Shown here: piece by piece, positions 32,004 to 41,672 of the stretch
How the letters are laid out: every line of letters starts with the position of its first letter
Numbering within the stretch: position 1 is the first letter of the stretch
Origin: Isochrysis galbana
Lineage: Eukaryota > Haptophyta > Isochrysidales > Isochrysidaceae
DNA: 64,000 bases
Direction: 5' to 3'
Assembly (NCBI GenBank): GCA_018136815.1
Contig: CM030932.1
Location: 1,963,284 to 2,027,283, forward strand
The notes under the pieces: model-generated
Seen by the model: the letters and a program-made list of their open reading frames with translations, nothing else
Told to the model about the DNA's origin: nothing
Database searches by the model: none
Program-made: the position numbers and the translations under genes

Positions 32004-32270
32004 TGTTGTATTCCTGCCCATCTGAAGGTTGTAGGCATGAATATTCGTGTAAGGTACGCGCTCACAATTACAATTGAACAGTTCCCCGTGTTGCCACTGA
32101 CGCACAAGACACACAGATTTGGATTCCCCATGGTCTCAAGTCCAGGTTTGCAGGTTTTGGTCTCGAAATTTGCGATTCGAATTTTGTTTTTGCTGTTACT
32201 ATAATTGTTGGCTCGTTTAAGGTAATAAACCGGCATGACTTCGACTTCTCGTTCTGCAGTCGCTCTGCGA

Positions 32271-32308
<38 letters not shown>

Positions 32309-33070
32309 CCGCCTCTCCTCGGCCGACGGCAAGAAGATTCGTCCAAAACATTCTCCGGTCCCAAGATATCTCGTGGGGGGTCTCTCCGCGCTCCGCGAGG
32401 GAAAGGACGCGATCTCGCTCCGAGATCACCCTCGCGCCCTCCCACGCTGCCCCGCCGTGCCCTCGGTCCCTCGCCCCCCCGGCGGCAGGTTCTTTCCCTC
32501 GGCGTGCCGTCCGTCGCCTCCGGCCGTTATATTAATCCCCCCCCCCCCGCGCGAGGTTCTCTTCTCCCCCGCGCGCGGTTCGTTTCCTCCGGCCGTCGTT
32601 GTTCCCCCCCTCGCTTCGATTCCTCTCGCGGTTCCTTCGATGATTGCCTCCATCTCGTCCGTTCTTCTTCGCGATCCTCGCGGAGGGGGCACCGACGTTT
32701 AATGTTAGTTTCGTCGCGGTTTCGATGAAAGAAAGGAAGAACGAATGGCACGCGCCTCGCGTCTCGCGTCTTGTTTCGTCGCCCCTTGCTCGTTGCTTGT
32801 CTAGAAGGTCTCTCCGCACATCGCCTTCTTCCCCCGGCGCGAGTTTGGATCTCTCCTCGACCCTCCGCGTTGGCTTCAGCGGACGAGTTCCACTTTAACG
32901 ATAGTTCGAACCCTTCGGTGGCGTAGTTATGCGCTCTCTTTCCGTATATCTTCGCGCATGACGAGCGATCGCGACTTCAGCCTTCGCCGCGCGGGGAGGG
33001 GTTTGTTTATCGTATGATTCCGGAGTGTTTACGTTAGTTTTCTGAGCCCAAGGACTTTGGTTTTTGGTTT
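32004..33070 (+). repeat. 5' LTR
   Basis: It begins TGTTGTATTCCTGCCCATC and matches 44523-45529 up to CGTATG at 33016, where the 3' copy runs into the gap. It contains a (CT)n tract, GC-rich blocks and a poly-C run. The inner boundary lies between 33016 and about 33090. The primer-binding site is not clear; GTAGCAACTTCGTCG at 33086 (GTGGCAACTTCATCG in the 13.9-kb copy) is a candidate. Confidence 0.85.
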
Positions 33071-33290
33071 CTTGTGAGTGATTTTTGTAGCAACTTCGTC
33101 GAGTCCCACCGTGTTCCCAAACGAGTCCCCCCGAGTTCGCGAGTCTATACCCCGAGTCAACGAGTCAATACAAGTCAAGCACGCGCCTGAGCCACCCCCA
33201 GTCGCCTGCCACCACCTCCCACAAGCCTCCTTCCGCACTTCCGCGCCCACCGTGCTCCGTGCGTGCGTCGTGCGTCGTGCGTCGATCACC

Positions 33291-36068
33291 ATGCCCGTAG
33301 TCAACCCCGAGGAAAGCTCCATGAGCTCCCCACAAGAACCGCGTTCCGCGCTAGCTGCCGGCGCGCCCTCGCAGGCAATCTCCAAGAGTGAGATCAGCCT
33401 TGCTCTGACAAGCACAAAATCTTCGCTCGCGCCTTCGGCTCCGGTCGCCATGTCGAGTTCTCCCCTTGAGAAATCTTCATTGTCCCTGCGTCATGAGCCC
33501 GTCTCTTCTTCTTCGGTTCTCGAATCGTACGGGTCGAAGTCCCCCGGGGAAGAGAGCCTCGTGGGTCCCCTCCCTTCTTCAAAAGAGAGTCTTTCCGAGC
33601 CAGTTCTCCCCTCCTCTCGCCTCTCCGCGCCGACGGTCGAAGTTCCGCCGCCTCCGCAGGCCTCTACTCACACCCCGTCAACTGGAGCTGGAATGGGTCC
33701 TCTCGCCTCGTCCGTTGCTCCACCGGCGGCCTTTCCTCTCCTTTCTTTTGCTGATCCTTTGCCAAGTATTCCTTCCTCTCTCAATCCCTCTGTGGTTGGT
33801 GCTGAAGATGATGTGGGTTCCGTCCGGTCCCTCCCTCCTTTCGAGCCCCCACCATATGAAGAGTTTGTTCCACCCCCGTCGTCGACGTACTCGTACCCCA
33901 AACGTAACTTCGTTCCACCTCCGACCGCCACCGTCGGCGCCGCCCAAATCATGGACCAACAAGTCCAGATTGAGGCTCTCCGCGGCGCTGTCGACCGCCT
34001 CGAGTCCTCTACCCTCCAAGCCGCCCAACGCCACGAAGAATTTCAACGGGAGGTGGGGTCTACCTTCAACACGATACTCAACATTCTACAGCAGGGCCGA
34101 GCGGGCACTACGACTTCGTCTCGAGTCGAAACCTCGCCACCGCTTGTGGAAGAAGGAGACAACTCCATTGGTGCCCCTCCGGCCTCGGTTAAGTTCCCTT
34201 CTCAACCTTTGCCCGCCGCGCCGTTCTCCGTTCCGCCGAATTCGATTTCCGATCCCGGACCCAATACGCCTGTTCCTGTCCCGTCAGCCAAGCCTGTTTC
34301 TGATCCCCAACCTCCACCCACCGTCGCGGGCCTCCGCTCGCTTCCAAATCCGGCGGCTCGGCGCCATCCCGTCGATCCAAGCCTCGCCGGTGATGCTTCT
34401 GAGCGAGAGGTCATCCTAGCCTCGTGGGGCCAACTGTTTGAGGATGCCGCCTACGAGGTAGCCTCTCTCTACAGGAAGTCCGACGATTTCGAGCTCATCC
34501 ACGCCATTCTCAACGGCGGCCTCTCTCGAGCCGGCAATGTTTGGCACTACCGCGTGTTTTTCGAGAAGGAGCACGTGACCAAGTGGGCTCGGAGCCGCTT
34601 CTTCCTCGACCGCACCCTCCATCACCAAGTCCGAATGGGCAAAGAGCTTTCCGAGATCAAGTTCCCGAAGGGCCTGGCCTCGGACAACGTCCAGACAGCG
34701 GCCACCTCCTGGAATGATTTTCGTCTGTCCTTCATCAAGCCGCTCGAGCGCGCCCTCTCGCTCGGCTGCGACCACCGTGAAATCTTTACATCCTTGCTAG
34801 CGGCCGCCAACTTGTGCACCACCGGCAACCAAAGGATCTACGCCTTCCTCCTCGATCTCGCCGAAGACCCGGTCCTCTCTCTCAACCCCGCACTGGCCTG
34901 CGACGTGCTTCTCCGCAAGTGCGACGCCACCTTCGCGGCCAACGTGCCCGGCTTCGCCAAAGACTCCGCCTCCATGGAGTGGGACAGGCTCGTAGCCCGT
35001 GAAGCCGGCTCCGATCTCTTAGAGTTATCCAAGAATTTGGTGCGCGCGTACGTCCGCAAGATGGGTGACGCGAAGGTGGATGCCACGACGGTCTGGGACC
35101 ACCCAAACATGTCGCACGATATCAATCAACGATTCGAGTCCATCATCCGGAACGACAAGGTCGACGCGGCTCGCGGCGTGGATAACGCGACCAAGTTCGG
35201 CGAGTGTCTTGCAAAGACTCGCTTCCGCGTCGAGAACCACGAGCTCCCTCGTTCGGCCCTTTCGTGCGTCAACCTCTGCCAGCGCTACCTGAGCCCGTAC
35301 GAACAAGCCCGCGCTGGCCAACAACAAGCGTCGGTCACCACGGTCGCCGCCGTGACGCCGCCGGCGACTACTTCCAAGCCCACCAAGACCGCCAAGGTTG
35401 CTAAGGCTGCCTCTAATCCCGTGGACACTACGGCTTCGATGGTCGCCGCCGTCCAAGCGGCGGTGGCCGAGGCATTAAAATCGCAAAACAACAACTCGAA
35501 CCGCAAGACGACTGGCGCTGACAATCGTCGGGCTCCTCCTCCACCTACGAATTACTCCGCATCGTCTCCGCTACCGGACGCACTTCTTGACCGTCCCCTC
35601 GGCAAAAGCACGTCTTCTCGTCGCCAATGTGAGCCCCCTCCGAACGGCCTTGGGCTTCCGGCCGATTCGGGCCTCTCGGAATGGGATCTAGGTAGCTGGT
35701 CTCGAGCGCGAGCCCGCTTCTGGCAAATTTCTCGTTACGCGGGTCACCCGGCCCTTCGCGCTGCGCTCACGCGCTGCCGCCCCTCCGATGCCACCATGAC
35801 CGCGCCGCGTCTCGACGACTTAGACCGCGACGTCAAGGAGTGGACCGACGCCAACGGCTGCGCGTACTGCGCCTTTCGTCCCCGGGCTCCATCTGGTACG
35901 CCCGAGGCAGACCTGTGGAAGTATGGCACGGGCGACGGAGCTCATAACCCCGTCGTTTGCCAACCGTACATTCGTTTTCTCTGCGAAGGCGGCAGTGGCG
36001 AGTGTGGTAACGACCCAGAAGTCCACCGCCGCCTCCGCACGATGGTTGTTCTCCGTCCGGCCCAGTAG
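33291..36068 (+). CDS. gag: Gag polyprotein of the chromovirus
   Basis: ATG at 33291 (MPVVNPEESSMSS) gives 925 aa. Residues 1 to about 370 are Ser/Pro-rich and disordered. About 370-700 is a helical region (VILASWGQLFEDAAYEVASL ... FIKPLERALSLG ... ELSKNLVRAYVRKMG) suited to a capsid. A basic linker and a Cys/His-rich end (CAYCAFRP ... KYGTGDGAHNPVVCQPYIRF, CEGGSGECGN) replace the usual zinc knuckle. It should form the particle and package the RNA. It ends CAG TAG at 36066-36068, after which the same frame stays open. A second, antisense gag end at 58793 also ends CAG TAG. Confidence 0.85.
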   Translation: MPVVNPEESSMSSPQEPRSALAAGAPSQAISKSEISLALTSTKSSLAPSAPVAMSSSPLEKSSLSLRHEPVSSSSVLESYGSKSPGEESLVGPLPSSKESLSEPVLPSSRLSAPTVEVPPPPQASTHTPSTGAGMGPLASSVAPPAAFPLLSFADPLPSIPSSLNPSVVGAEDDVGSVRSLPPFEPPPYEEFVPPPSSTYSYPKRNFVPPPTATVGAAQIMDQQVQIEALRGAVDRLESSTLQAAQRHEEFQREVGSTFNTILNILQQGRAGTTTSSRVETSPPLVEEGDNSIGAPPASVKFPSQPLPAAPFSVPPNSISDPGPNTPVPVPSAKPVSDPQPPPTVAGLRSLPNPAARRHPVDPSLAGDASEREVILASWGQLFEDAAYEVASLYRKSDDFELIHAILNGGLSRAGNVWHYRVFFEKEHVTKWARSRFFLDRTLHHQVRMGKELSEIKFPKGLASDNVQTAATSWNDFRLSFIKPLERALSLGCDHREIFTSLLAAANLCTTGNQRIYAFLLDLAEDPVLSLNPALACDVLLRKCDATFAANVPGFAKDSASMEWDRLVAREAGSDLLELSKNLVRAYVRKMGDAKVDATTVWDHPNMSHDINQRFESIIRNDKVDAARGVDNATKFGECLAKTRFRVENHELPRSALSCVNLCQRYLSPYEQARAGQQQASVTTVAAVTPPATTSKPTKTAKVAKAASNPVDTTASMVAAVQAAVAEALKSQNNNSNRKTTGADNRRAPPPPTNYSASSPLPDALLDRPLGKSTSSRRQCEPPPNGLGLPADSGLSEWDLGSWSRARARFWQISRYAGHPALRAALTRCRPSDATMTAPRLDDLDRDVKEWTDANGCAYCAFRPRAPSGTPEADLWKYGTGDGAHNPVVCQPYIRFLCEGGSGECGNDPEVHRRLRTMVVLRPAQ

Positions 36069-38729
36069 GTCGCCGGCGGGGCCCACGTCCGCGCTGTTAC
36101 CCCGCTACCAGTCCAGGGTAGTGGGCCTGAACGCCACCCACCAAAAGATCGTATTACACTACGGCCGAGTACTTCTACGGCCCTTAACCGGTACCCCAAG
36201 ATTCCCCAAGTTCCAGACAAGCCCTGCCACCTCCATCCCCCTCTTTCTCCTGCCTCCTCGCCGATTGCCCCTATTTCTCCCAATGCCGATAATTCCATCC
36301 TGATTCTCGATATCACGCACGAGTCCTCAAAACCAAGTCAACCGTCACCGCCTCTCTATCAACTCAAGCCGCTCAACCGCTATCCCACGCCACTCCCCAA
36401 GCATCAACAGTCCAAGACCTCACGGTCTGCGAAAATCCAGCCGCCGCAGGCCCAATCCAACCTTCAATCTCTCAAATCAAATTTCGCATGTCCGAGCCAC
36501 AAAACGTCTCCCGAGTACGAGTACGAGTCCAAGTCACGTTCAGAATTACCCTCTTCGTCCTACGCCACCGCGAGCCCATCTACGAGTCTGAGCCCAGTCC
36601 AGTCATCACCGGTATCACCAGTCTCCATCGCTACGACGATGGAGGCGCAGTTCTCCGGTTCCTCCCCACTTTCTTTCGAGTTCGAGTCCAAGCCTGTTTT
36701 GAGCAAACCCCGTTCTGAGCCATCCGAGTCCGAGTCCGAGTCCGAGTTTACAACGTCACCGAGTCCTACCACGCGGTCGACCGCAGGATTAACGGAGCTC
36801 CAGCCACCCACTGAGCCTCTGACGACCACTCCTTCCGCGGGAGTGTTCACCTTCGGTCCTCCGCGCCCCGAGTCTGAGTCATTTGGAATCTCCGGTCACT
36901 TCCAGAATTCCAACCACAACCGAGCCCCGTTTCACGAGCCACCGCGTATCGAGTCCAAACACAAGCTGACGCCGAAGCCCTCGACGACAGCCACTGTGTC
37001 CTTGTCCGAGCCACCGTTCCGAGTCTCGCCGCAGCCGGCCTGCCACTCCAGCAGGCTGCACGCCGCCGAGCCGATCCCTTCCGTTTCCGTTCCGAGTCCG
37101 AGTCCAATCGCACAAGACAGTGCATCCCGAGCCCGCGTAATCAAGCCCGTCACCGAGTCCGAGATTTCGGCCGCACCGAGCCAACCGGTGCTGGCCACCG
37201 TGCCCCTATTGTCATCACAAGCTTCAGCTTCGTCCTCACCGACGGTTGCGACGCCAGGGGGCTTCACCTTTGAGCCGGCCCCGTCCGTTCCCATTTCGAA
37301 AGTTAGCCCTGTTATTGGCGTCCAGCACGCCAGAAACGACGAGTCCGAGTCCGAGTACAAATTAACGTCACCGCGGAGTCCGCGGTCGACCACCGGCGTT
37401 CCCACGCCACCCCATCAACCGAGAGCCCTGGAGGAGCTTGAACAGCCGTCTCCTAGCCCCTCTCAAGTCGCCGAGTCTTCCGAATTCGAGTCTGAATCCA
37501 CCGTAATTTCAGCGGTCCATCCACCCGCTAGCCCGAGCCAAGTCCTCCGAAGAATGCTTCGCATTGCAGAACCTCTTCGGCCACTACCCACGCCAGCCGC
37601 TGCCGCAGAGCCACCACCCTGGCCCCAGCCTTCCCCGCAGCCGGCTTCTACGACAGCCACGTCCCTTCTTTCGCCGGCGCCGACCCCGCCGACGACAGAA
37701 TGCAACGACGTCGATCCCTGGCCTGTTTCCTCTTCCGACGTGACCATGGAGAGTGACCACAACTCCTCTGCACGTCGAGGAACGGCGGCCTCCCAAACCG
37801 AGCTTCTACGCCCATTGAGCCAGCCCAACCGAGTCCCTGAGCCATGTCCTTCATGTCTCTCACCGGTGGTCTCGCGGCCGCGGCGTCCGTCGCCGCCGTC
37901 CGACACCCCACTTCTCCGAGTTTCTTCGTCCATCCCGTCCTCCGAGCCCGTCTCTACGTCGTCGATATCCGAGTCTTCTTCCATTCGTCCTACGTCGCTG
38001 CGGCCACCGGTCGCCGCCTCCGAGCACTGCCTGCCTCTCGATACCACTGCCACCACCATCATGCGCGTGGCAGCGATCAATGCGTCCGCGATCCAGTCCT
38101 TCGATTCCTCTCAAAACAACTCCGATGTCGGCACCCGTGATGATACCCCGTCACCCGCTCTCCACGCTCTCGCCTCTCTTCGTGCACGAGCGAGCGGCTC
38201 TGCGGTGGTATTACCTCGGCACCTCACGGAGGCAGCCCAAGAGCTTCGCCGGCCTCGCAATGGCACCCTAGCCTCGCCTGCCGCCGCGCTACCCAAGCAC
38301 TTCGATGAGCTTTGCGCTGAGCTCACGAAGATGAATCAACGAGTCCAAGACGGGCTGACGTCTGGCTGTCACGCACCACGCGTTCTCGTCGTTGGCGAGA
38401 CGAGCGGCGTCGTCTCCTCCATGTTCCTACTCGCCGGTGCTGATGTAGCTACGTGCGATTTGTATCCTTCCGAGATCGATTACGTGCCCCACTTCCAAGG
38501 CGACGCGCTTCATGTCCAAAACCTAGGTTGGGACCTAGTCATCGCCCACCCGCCCTGCACGTACCTCTCCGCTGTCAGCAGTCAATGGCTCTCCCAAGAA
38601 CCCGGACGTCGTGCCGCTCTTGAGTCGGCCGCTCGCGTCTTCAAGTCAATGGCCTCCGCCACTGCTCCGTTTGTAGCGGTCGAGAACCCTCGGATGCATG
38701 CGGAAGCTCGCCGTTTAGTCGGGGGTTGA
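36069..38729 (+). CDS. Linker plus N-terminal half of DNA-methyltransferase-like domain
   Basis: This frame is in phase with gag and open from the codon after its UAG to TGA at 38727. It has no ATG before 36639, as expected for a readthrough product. About 760 residues are Ser/Pro/Glu-rich. From about 38370 a folded domain begins: RVLVVGETSGVVSSMFLLAG and ATCDLYPSEIDYVPHF (SAM-binding-like), DLVIAHPPCTYLS (PPC as in motif IV of cytosine-C5 enzymes), then VAVENPRMHAEAR. As I recall it, this order matches proteins of phages annotated as DNA cytosine methyltransferase. The rest of the domain is in the -1 frame after the G run at 38721-38725. Activity is not shown; it may be a retained binding domain. 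Confidence 0.75.
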   Translation, partial: VAGGAHVRAVTPLPVQGSGPERHPPKDRITLRPSTSTALNRYPKIPQVPDKPCHLHPPLSPASSPIAPISPNADNSILILDITHESSKPSQPSPPLYQLKPLNRYPTPLPKHQQSKTSRSAKIQPPQAQSNLQSLKSNFACPSHKTSPEYEYESKSRSELPSSSYATASPSTSLSPVQSSPVSPVSIATTMEAQFSGSSPLSFEFESKPVLSKPRSEPSESESESEFTTSPSPTTRSTAGLTELQPPTEPLTTTPSAGVFTFGPPRPESESFGISGHFQNSNHNRAPFHEPPRIESKHKLTPKPSTTATVSLSEPPFRVSPQPACHSSRLHAAEPIPSVSVPSPSPIAQDSASRARVIKPVTESEISAAPSQPVLATVPLLSSQASASSSPTVATPGGFTFEPAPSVPISKVSPVIGVQHARNDESESEYKLTSPRSPRSTTGVPTPPHQPRALEELEQPSPSPSQVAESSEFESESTVISAVHPPASPSQVLRRMLRIAEPLRPLPTPAAAAEPPPWPQPSPQPASTTATSLLSPAPTPPTTECNDVDPWPVSSSDVTMESDHNSSARRGTAASQTELLRPLSQPNRVPEPCPSCLSPVVSRPRRPSPPSDTPLLRVSSSIPSSEPVSTSSISESSSIRPTSLRPPVAASEHCLPLDTTATTIMRVAAINASAIQSFDSSQNNSDVGTRDDTPSPALHALASLRARASGSAVVLPRHLTEAAQELRRPRNGTLASPAAALPKHFDELCAELTKMNQRVQDGLTSGCHAPRVLVVGETSGVVSSMFLLAGADVATCDLYPSEIDYVPHFQGDALHVQNLGWDLVIAHPPCTYLSAVSSQWLSQEPGRRAALESAARVFKSMASATAPFVAVENPRMHAEARRLVGG

Positions 38730-40879
38730 CCCCGACCCAATTCGTCCAACCCTGGGAGCACGGCACTGGACACCAGAAAGCCACCGGGTTGTACCTCACC
38801 AAAGGGCTGCCGCCTCTCCAGCCAACCTGCGTCGTGGATGGCCGTGAGTCGGCCATGGCTAACCTCTCTCCTTCACCGCACCGTGGCGCTCTTCGCAGCC
38901 GCACCTACGTCGGTGTAGCTGGAGCGATGGCGACCCATTGGATGCCTGTTCTTCTTCGACATTTGAGCCAACAGGGAGACCAGCCATCGACGAAGAAACT
39001 GTCCGCGTTGGAGCTACTCGCTTGCGCGCGGCGCAGCCTATCGGACCGGCCTTCCCTTAGCTCGACTGAGGCTACCGCATACGAGCCGTGGTCGGCTCTT
39101 CATCGTTATGAGAGGGGGAGGGAATCTAGTGAAGTTTCTTCCGACCCCGTTGTTTCCCGTCCAGCTACTCCCGAGTCAGACAACCACGAAGACCAAAAAG
39201 AAACCCACGATAACCACGACAACGACACGCCACTCTACGCCTCCGAGTCTACTCTCCACGACCCATTCTCTCCATGGACCGCCCCGCCTCCGGCACGCGC
39301 GAGCTCGCCGCGTCCGACGACGCCGACGACTCTCCGGAAGCGGCGCCAACAATGGCAAGCATTCGGAGTGAACGGGGACCAGAAATGGTCCAACGTCACG
39401 CTCGAAACCGCTGACGAAATAAGAGCGCAAGCTCTAGCCGGACGAGGCGCCGACGAGGAATCCGACCTCGCCGCTGCCGTCCGAGCGCCGATCGAGTTCG
39501 TGGAAGCCAAAGGCATCCGCGCCGAAGAGCTAGCCTCATTAGTTCGAAGACCCAAGACAGAAGCCCAAGCTCGTCTCGAGAAAGACTGGGAAAAGATGTC
39601 CGACCACCCGAGGCACCCCACCGACAAGAGAGGCCTGGGATACACTAGTCCCAAGCTATCACCCTGCACCGCTACCAACGAGGACGACCCCTCTAGACCC
39701 TCTGCCACGATAGCGGCAGTCGGATTACCCGAAGAGACGACGATCACCACGACGACGAATTCACCCGAGCAACCACGCTGTCGACCAACCCCGTCCCCGT
39801 CCGACACCATCGCACACGTGACCGCGCACCGACCGGATAGCGTCGTGGATACCCTACCATCTGCCTACCCAAGGCATTGCCTATATGTTCGAGACCTAGT
39901 GGTCTGCCGCTCCGGCGAGGCTACCGGCAAAGAAGGAGTTATCTTAGCCGACTCCGCTCTCACGGTCAACAGCACACTCGCTGACACCGGAGCTGGCCCG
40001 TCGGTCGTGACCACTTCCCTCTTGTCCAGCCTACCCAAAGACGCATGCGTCGAGCGGCTGCCACAAGCCGTAGTGACACCGCTTCACGGTCCGGACGGCC
40101 TGCCTCTTATCACGCGAGGCAAGGCTCGAATCGTCTTCTCCGTCGGTGGATTTCTCTTTCGTCATACGTTCATGGTGATTGAAGGCAACCCGATGCTGCT
40201 GCTCGGGAACGACTTCTTAGCCACGCACGCCGCTTCGATTCAGCTCGCCTCCGACAGCGCGGACGGCTCTATCACCCTCGGTGCTCCATCCACGGTGGCT
40301 CCTCTTGAGGTTAATGGCAGTCCAAGCCCCGACGCTCCGCCGATCTTTCGCGTCTCGACGTCACCGATAGCGGTGGTCCCTGTCAGCATGACTTGTGCAC
40401 AGGTCTGTCCGACCTCCGCGAACCCAATCACGACTGACTTCTTCCGAGGGCCGCAGGCCACCAAAAACGACAACCAGCTAGTCACCGAGCCTCTCTTCAG
40501 CACGGCCGATGAGTTTGCCGCCAAAGCGCCGGCATCATGTGGCTCCGAGTACCTCCTATACACCCACGAACCTATCACGATCCCGGCCTATCATCGGGCA
40601 ACGTTTCACGTCCGAATTCCGCTAGCTCTTCGAGAACACGAAGACTGCGCCATGCTCGTGGACCGACTCCCTACGCGTGAAACGATCGATAGCTCTCCTC
40701 TCGTCATTCCCCAAGTAGAGAGGTCGAACGCCGACCACACCATCGCGGTTACGGTGGTCAACACTGACCCCAAACCTCTACACCTTCCGTCGTTCCATCC
40801 TGTAGCTTCGCTACAGGTTCGATTCAAAATTCACGCTGGAACATATCGCCGCGTCGGGCCGTTAACTCGCCGGATGTGA
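38726..40879 (+). CDS. Methyltransferase C-terminal half and retropepsin
   Basis: This frame is -1 to the preceding one. It opens with TPTQFVQPWEHGTGHQKATG, LYLTKGLPPLQPT and RSRTYVGVAGAMATHW, completing the methyltransferase-like domain (to about 38970). After an acidic, Arg/Glu-rich linker comes the aspartic protease: YPRHCLYVRDLVVCR, catalytic LADTGAGPSVVTT (about 39977-40015), GPDGLPL.TRG, and MLLLGNDF. It would cleave Gag-Pol. The product ends TRRM-stop at 40877-40879, overlapping the RT frame, which is again -1. No ATG near the start, so translation must come from upstream by frameshift or not at all. Confidence 0.8.
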   Translation: MTPTQFVQPWEHGTGHQKATGLYLTKGLPPLQPTCVVDGRESAMANLSPSPHRGALRSRTYVGVAGAMATHWMPVLLRHLSQQGDQPSTKKLSALELLACARRSLSDRPSLSSTEATAYEPWSALHRYERGRESSEVSSDPVVSRPATPESDNHEDQKETHDNHDNDTPLYASESTLHDPFSPWTAPPPARASSPRPTTPTTLRKRRQQWQAFGVNGDQKWSNVTLETADEIRAQALAGRGADEESDLAAAVRAPIEFVEAKGIRAEELASLVRRPKTEAQARLEKDWEKMSDHPRHPTDKRGLGYTSPKLSPCTATNEDDPSRPSATIAAVGLPEETTITTTTNSPEQPRCRPTPSPSDTIAHVTAHRPDSVVDTLPSAYPRHCLYVRDLVVCRSGEATGKEGVILADSALTVNSTLADTGAGPSVVTTSLLSSLPKDACVERLPQAVVTPLHGPDGLPLITRGKARIVFSVGGFLFRHTFMVIEGNPMLLLGNDFLATHAASIQLASDSADGSITLGAPSTVAPLEVNGSPSPDAPPIFRVSTSPIAVVPVSMTCAQVCPTSANPITTDFFRGPQATKNDNQLVTEPLFSTADEFAAKAPASCGSEYLLYTHEPITIPAYHRATFHVRIPLALREHEDCAMLVDRLPTRETIDSSPLVIPQVERSNADHTIAVTVVNTDPKPLHLPSFHPVASLQVRFKIHAGTYRRVGPLTRRM

Positions 40880-41672
40880 TTGAGTCGCTCGACGAGGACC
40901 AGCGTAAGCTCCTCGAGGCAGCCAAGATCGACCCCGAAGGCCGTCTCTCGATGCCCCAACGTGAACAAGTTCGTCGTCTACTGGCCCGACGTATCGCTGC
41001 TTTCGCAATTGACCCGACCAACCCGAATCACACTCACGTGATGGAGGTAGAGCTACCGCTCAACCCCGGAGCCGAAGCTCACCGCCACGCACCGTCTAGA
41101 GTTGGACGAGAGGGTGAGAAGATCATAGAGGACGAAGTTTGCAAGATGGAGTCCGCGGGCATCATTAGGAAATCAAATTCGTCGTGGGCCTCTCGAGTCG
41201 TGCTAGTCACTAAGAAGGATGGCTCCGTACGTTTCTGCGTAGATTATCGCGACGTCAACTCCAAGCTTCGTCTAGAGGACAGCCCTCTTCCCCTCACGGT
41301 AGAAGCCATCGACCGATTGTCGTCCGGCCAAGGCAACCTTGATTCTCTATTCCTTTGCACCCTGGACCTGGCATCTGGTTTCTGGGGTATACCGATCAAA
41401 GAGTCCGATAAACATATCACCGCGTTCACTACTCATCGCGGCAAGTACGAGTTCAATTACTTGCCTTTTGGTGTTCAATCCGGTCCCTCGTATATGTGCC
41501 GCCTCATGGACGCCGTTCTCGGTGGGCTGGCATGGGAGATTTGTATGCCATACTTGGATGATGTCGGCGCCTGGTCGACAGGCGTAGGTGACTCGCTGTA
41601 GGCCAGGGAAGAGTCGTCATTCCAACAAATGTTACACCGTCTTGATCTTGTCTTGGAACGTCTCATCTGGCG
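40876..41672 (+). pseudogene. Chromovirus reverse transcriptase, interrupted
   Basis: The frame carries RT motifs: VLVTKKDGSVRFCVDYRDVN, TLDLASGFWGIPI, AFTTHRGKYEFNYLPFG, and catalytic PYLDDVGAWS (41551-41562). A TAG at 41599-41601 interrupts it. The same frame then continues FQQMLHRLDLVLERLIW, and near 41670 the match moves to the -1 frame (GLTCRMSKCVFF). The two lesions lie within about 70 bp just after the active site, so this copy should not make active RT unless the lesions are sequencing errors. The in-frame start is GTG; translation must enter from the protease frame. Confidence 0.8.

Noticed and set aside
31695-32204. 169-codon frame running into the 5' LTR
   Set aside because: The last third is LTR sequence. 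The first part has no recognised domain, so it is noted only as flank.
41599-41601. UAG as a reassigned sense codon in this genome
   Set aside because: The RT TAG lies 70 bp from a true frame lesion, and the host genes read here stop at TGA or TAA, which does not by itself show reassignment.
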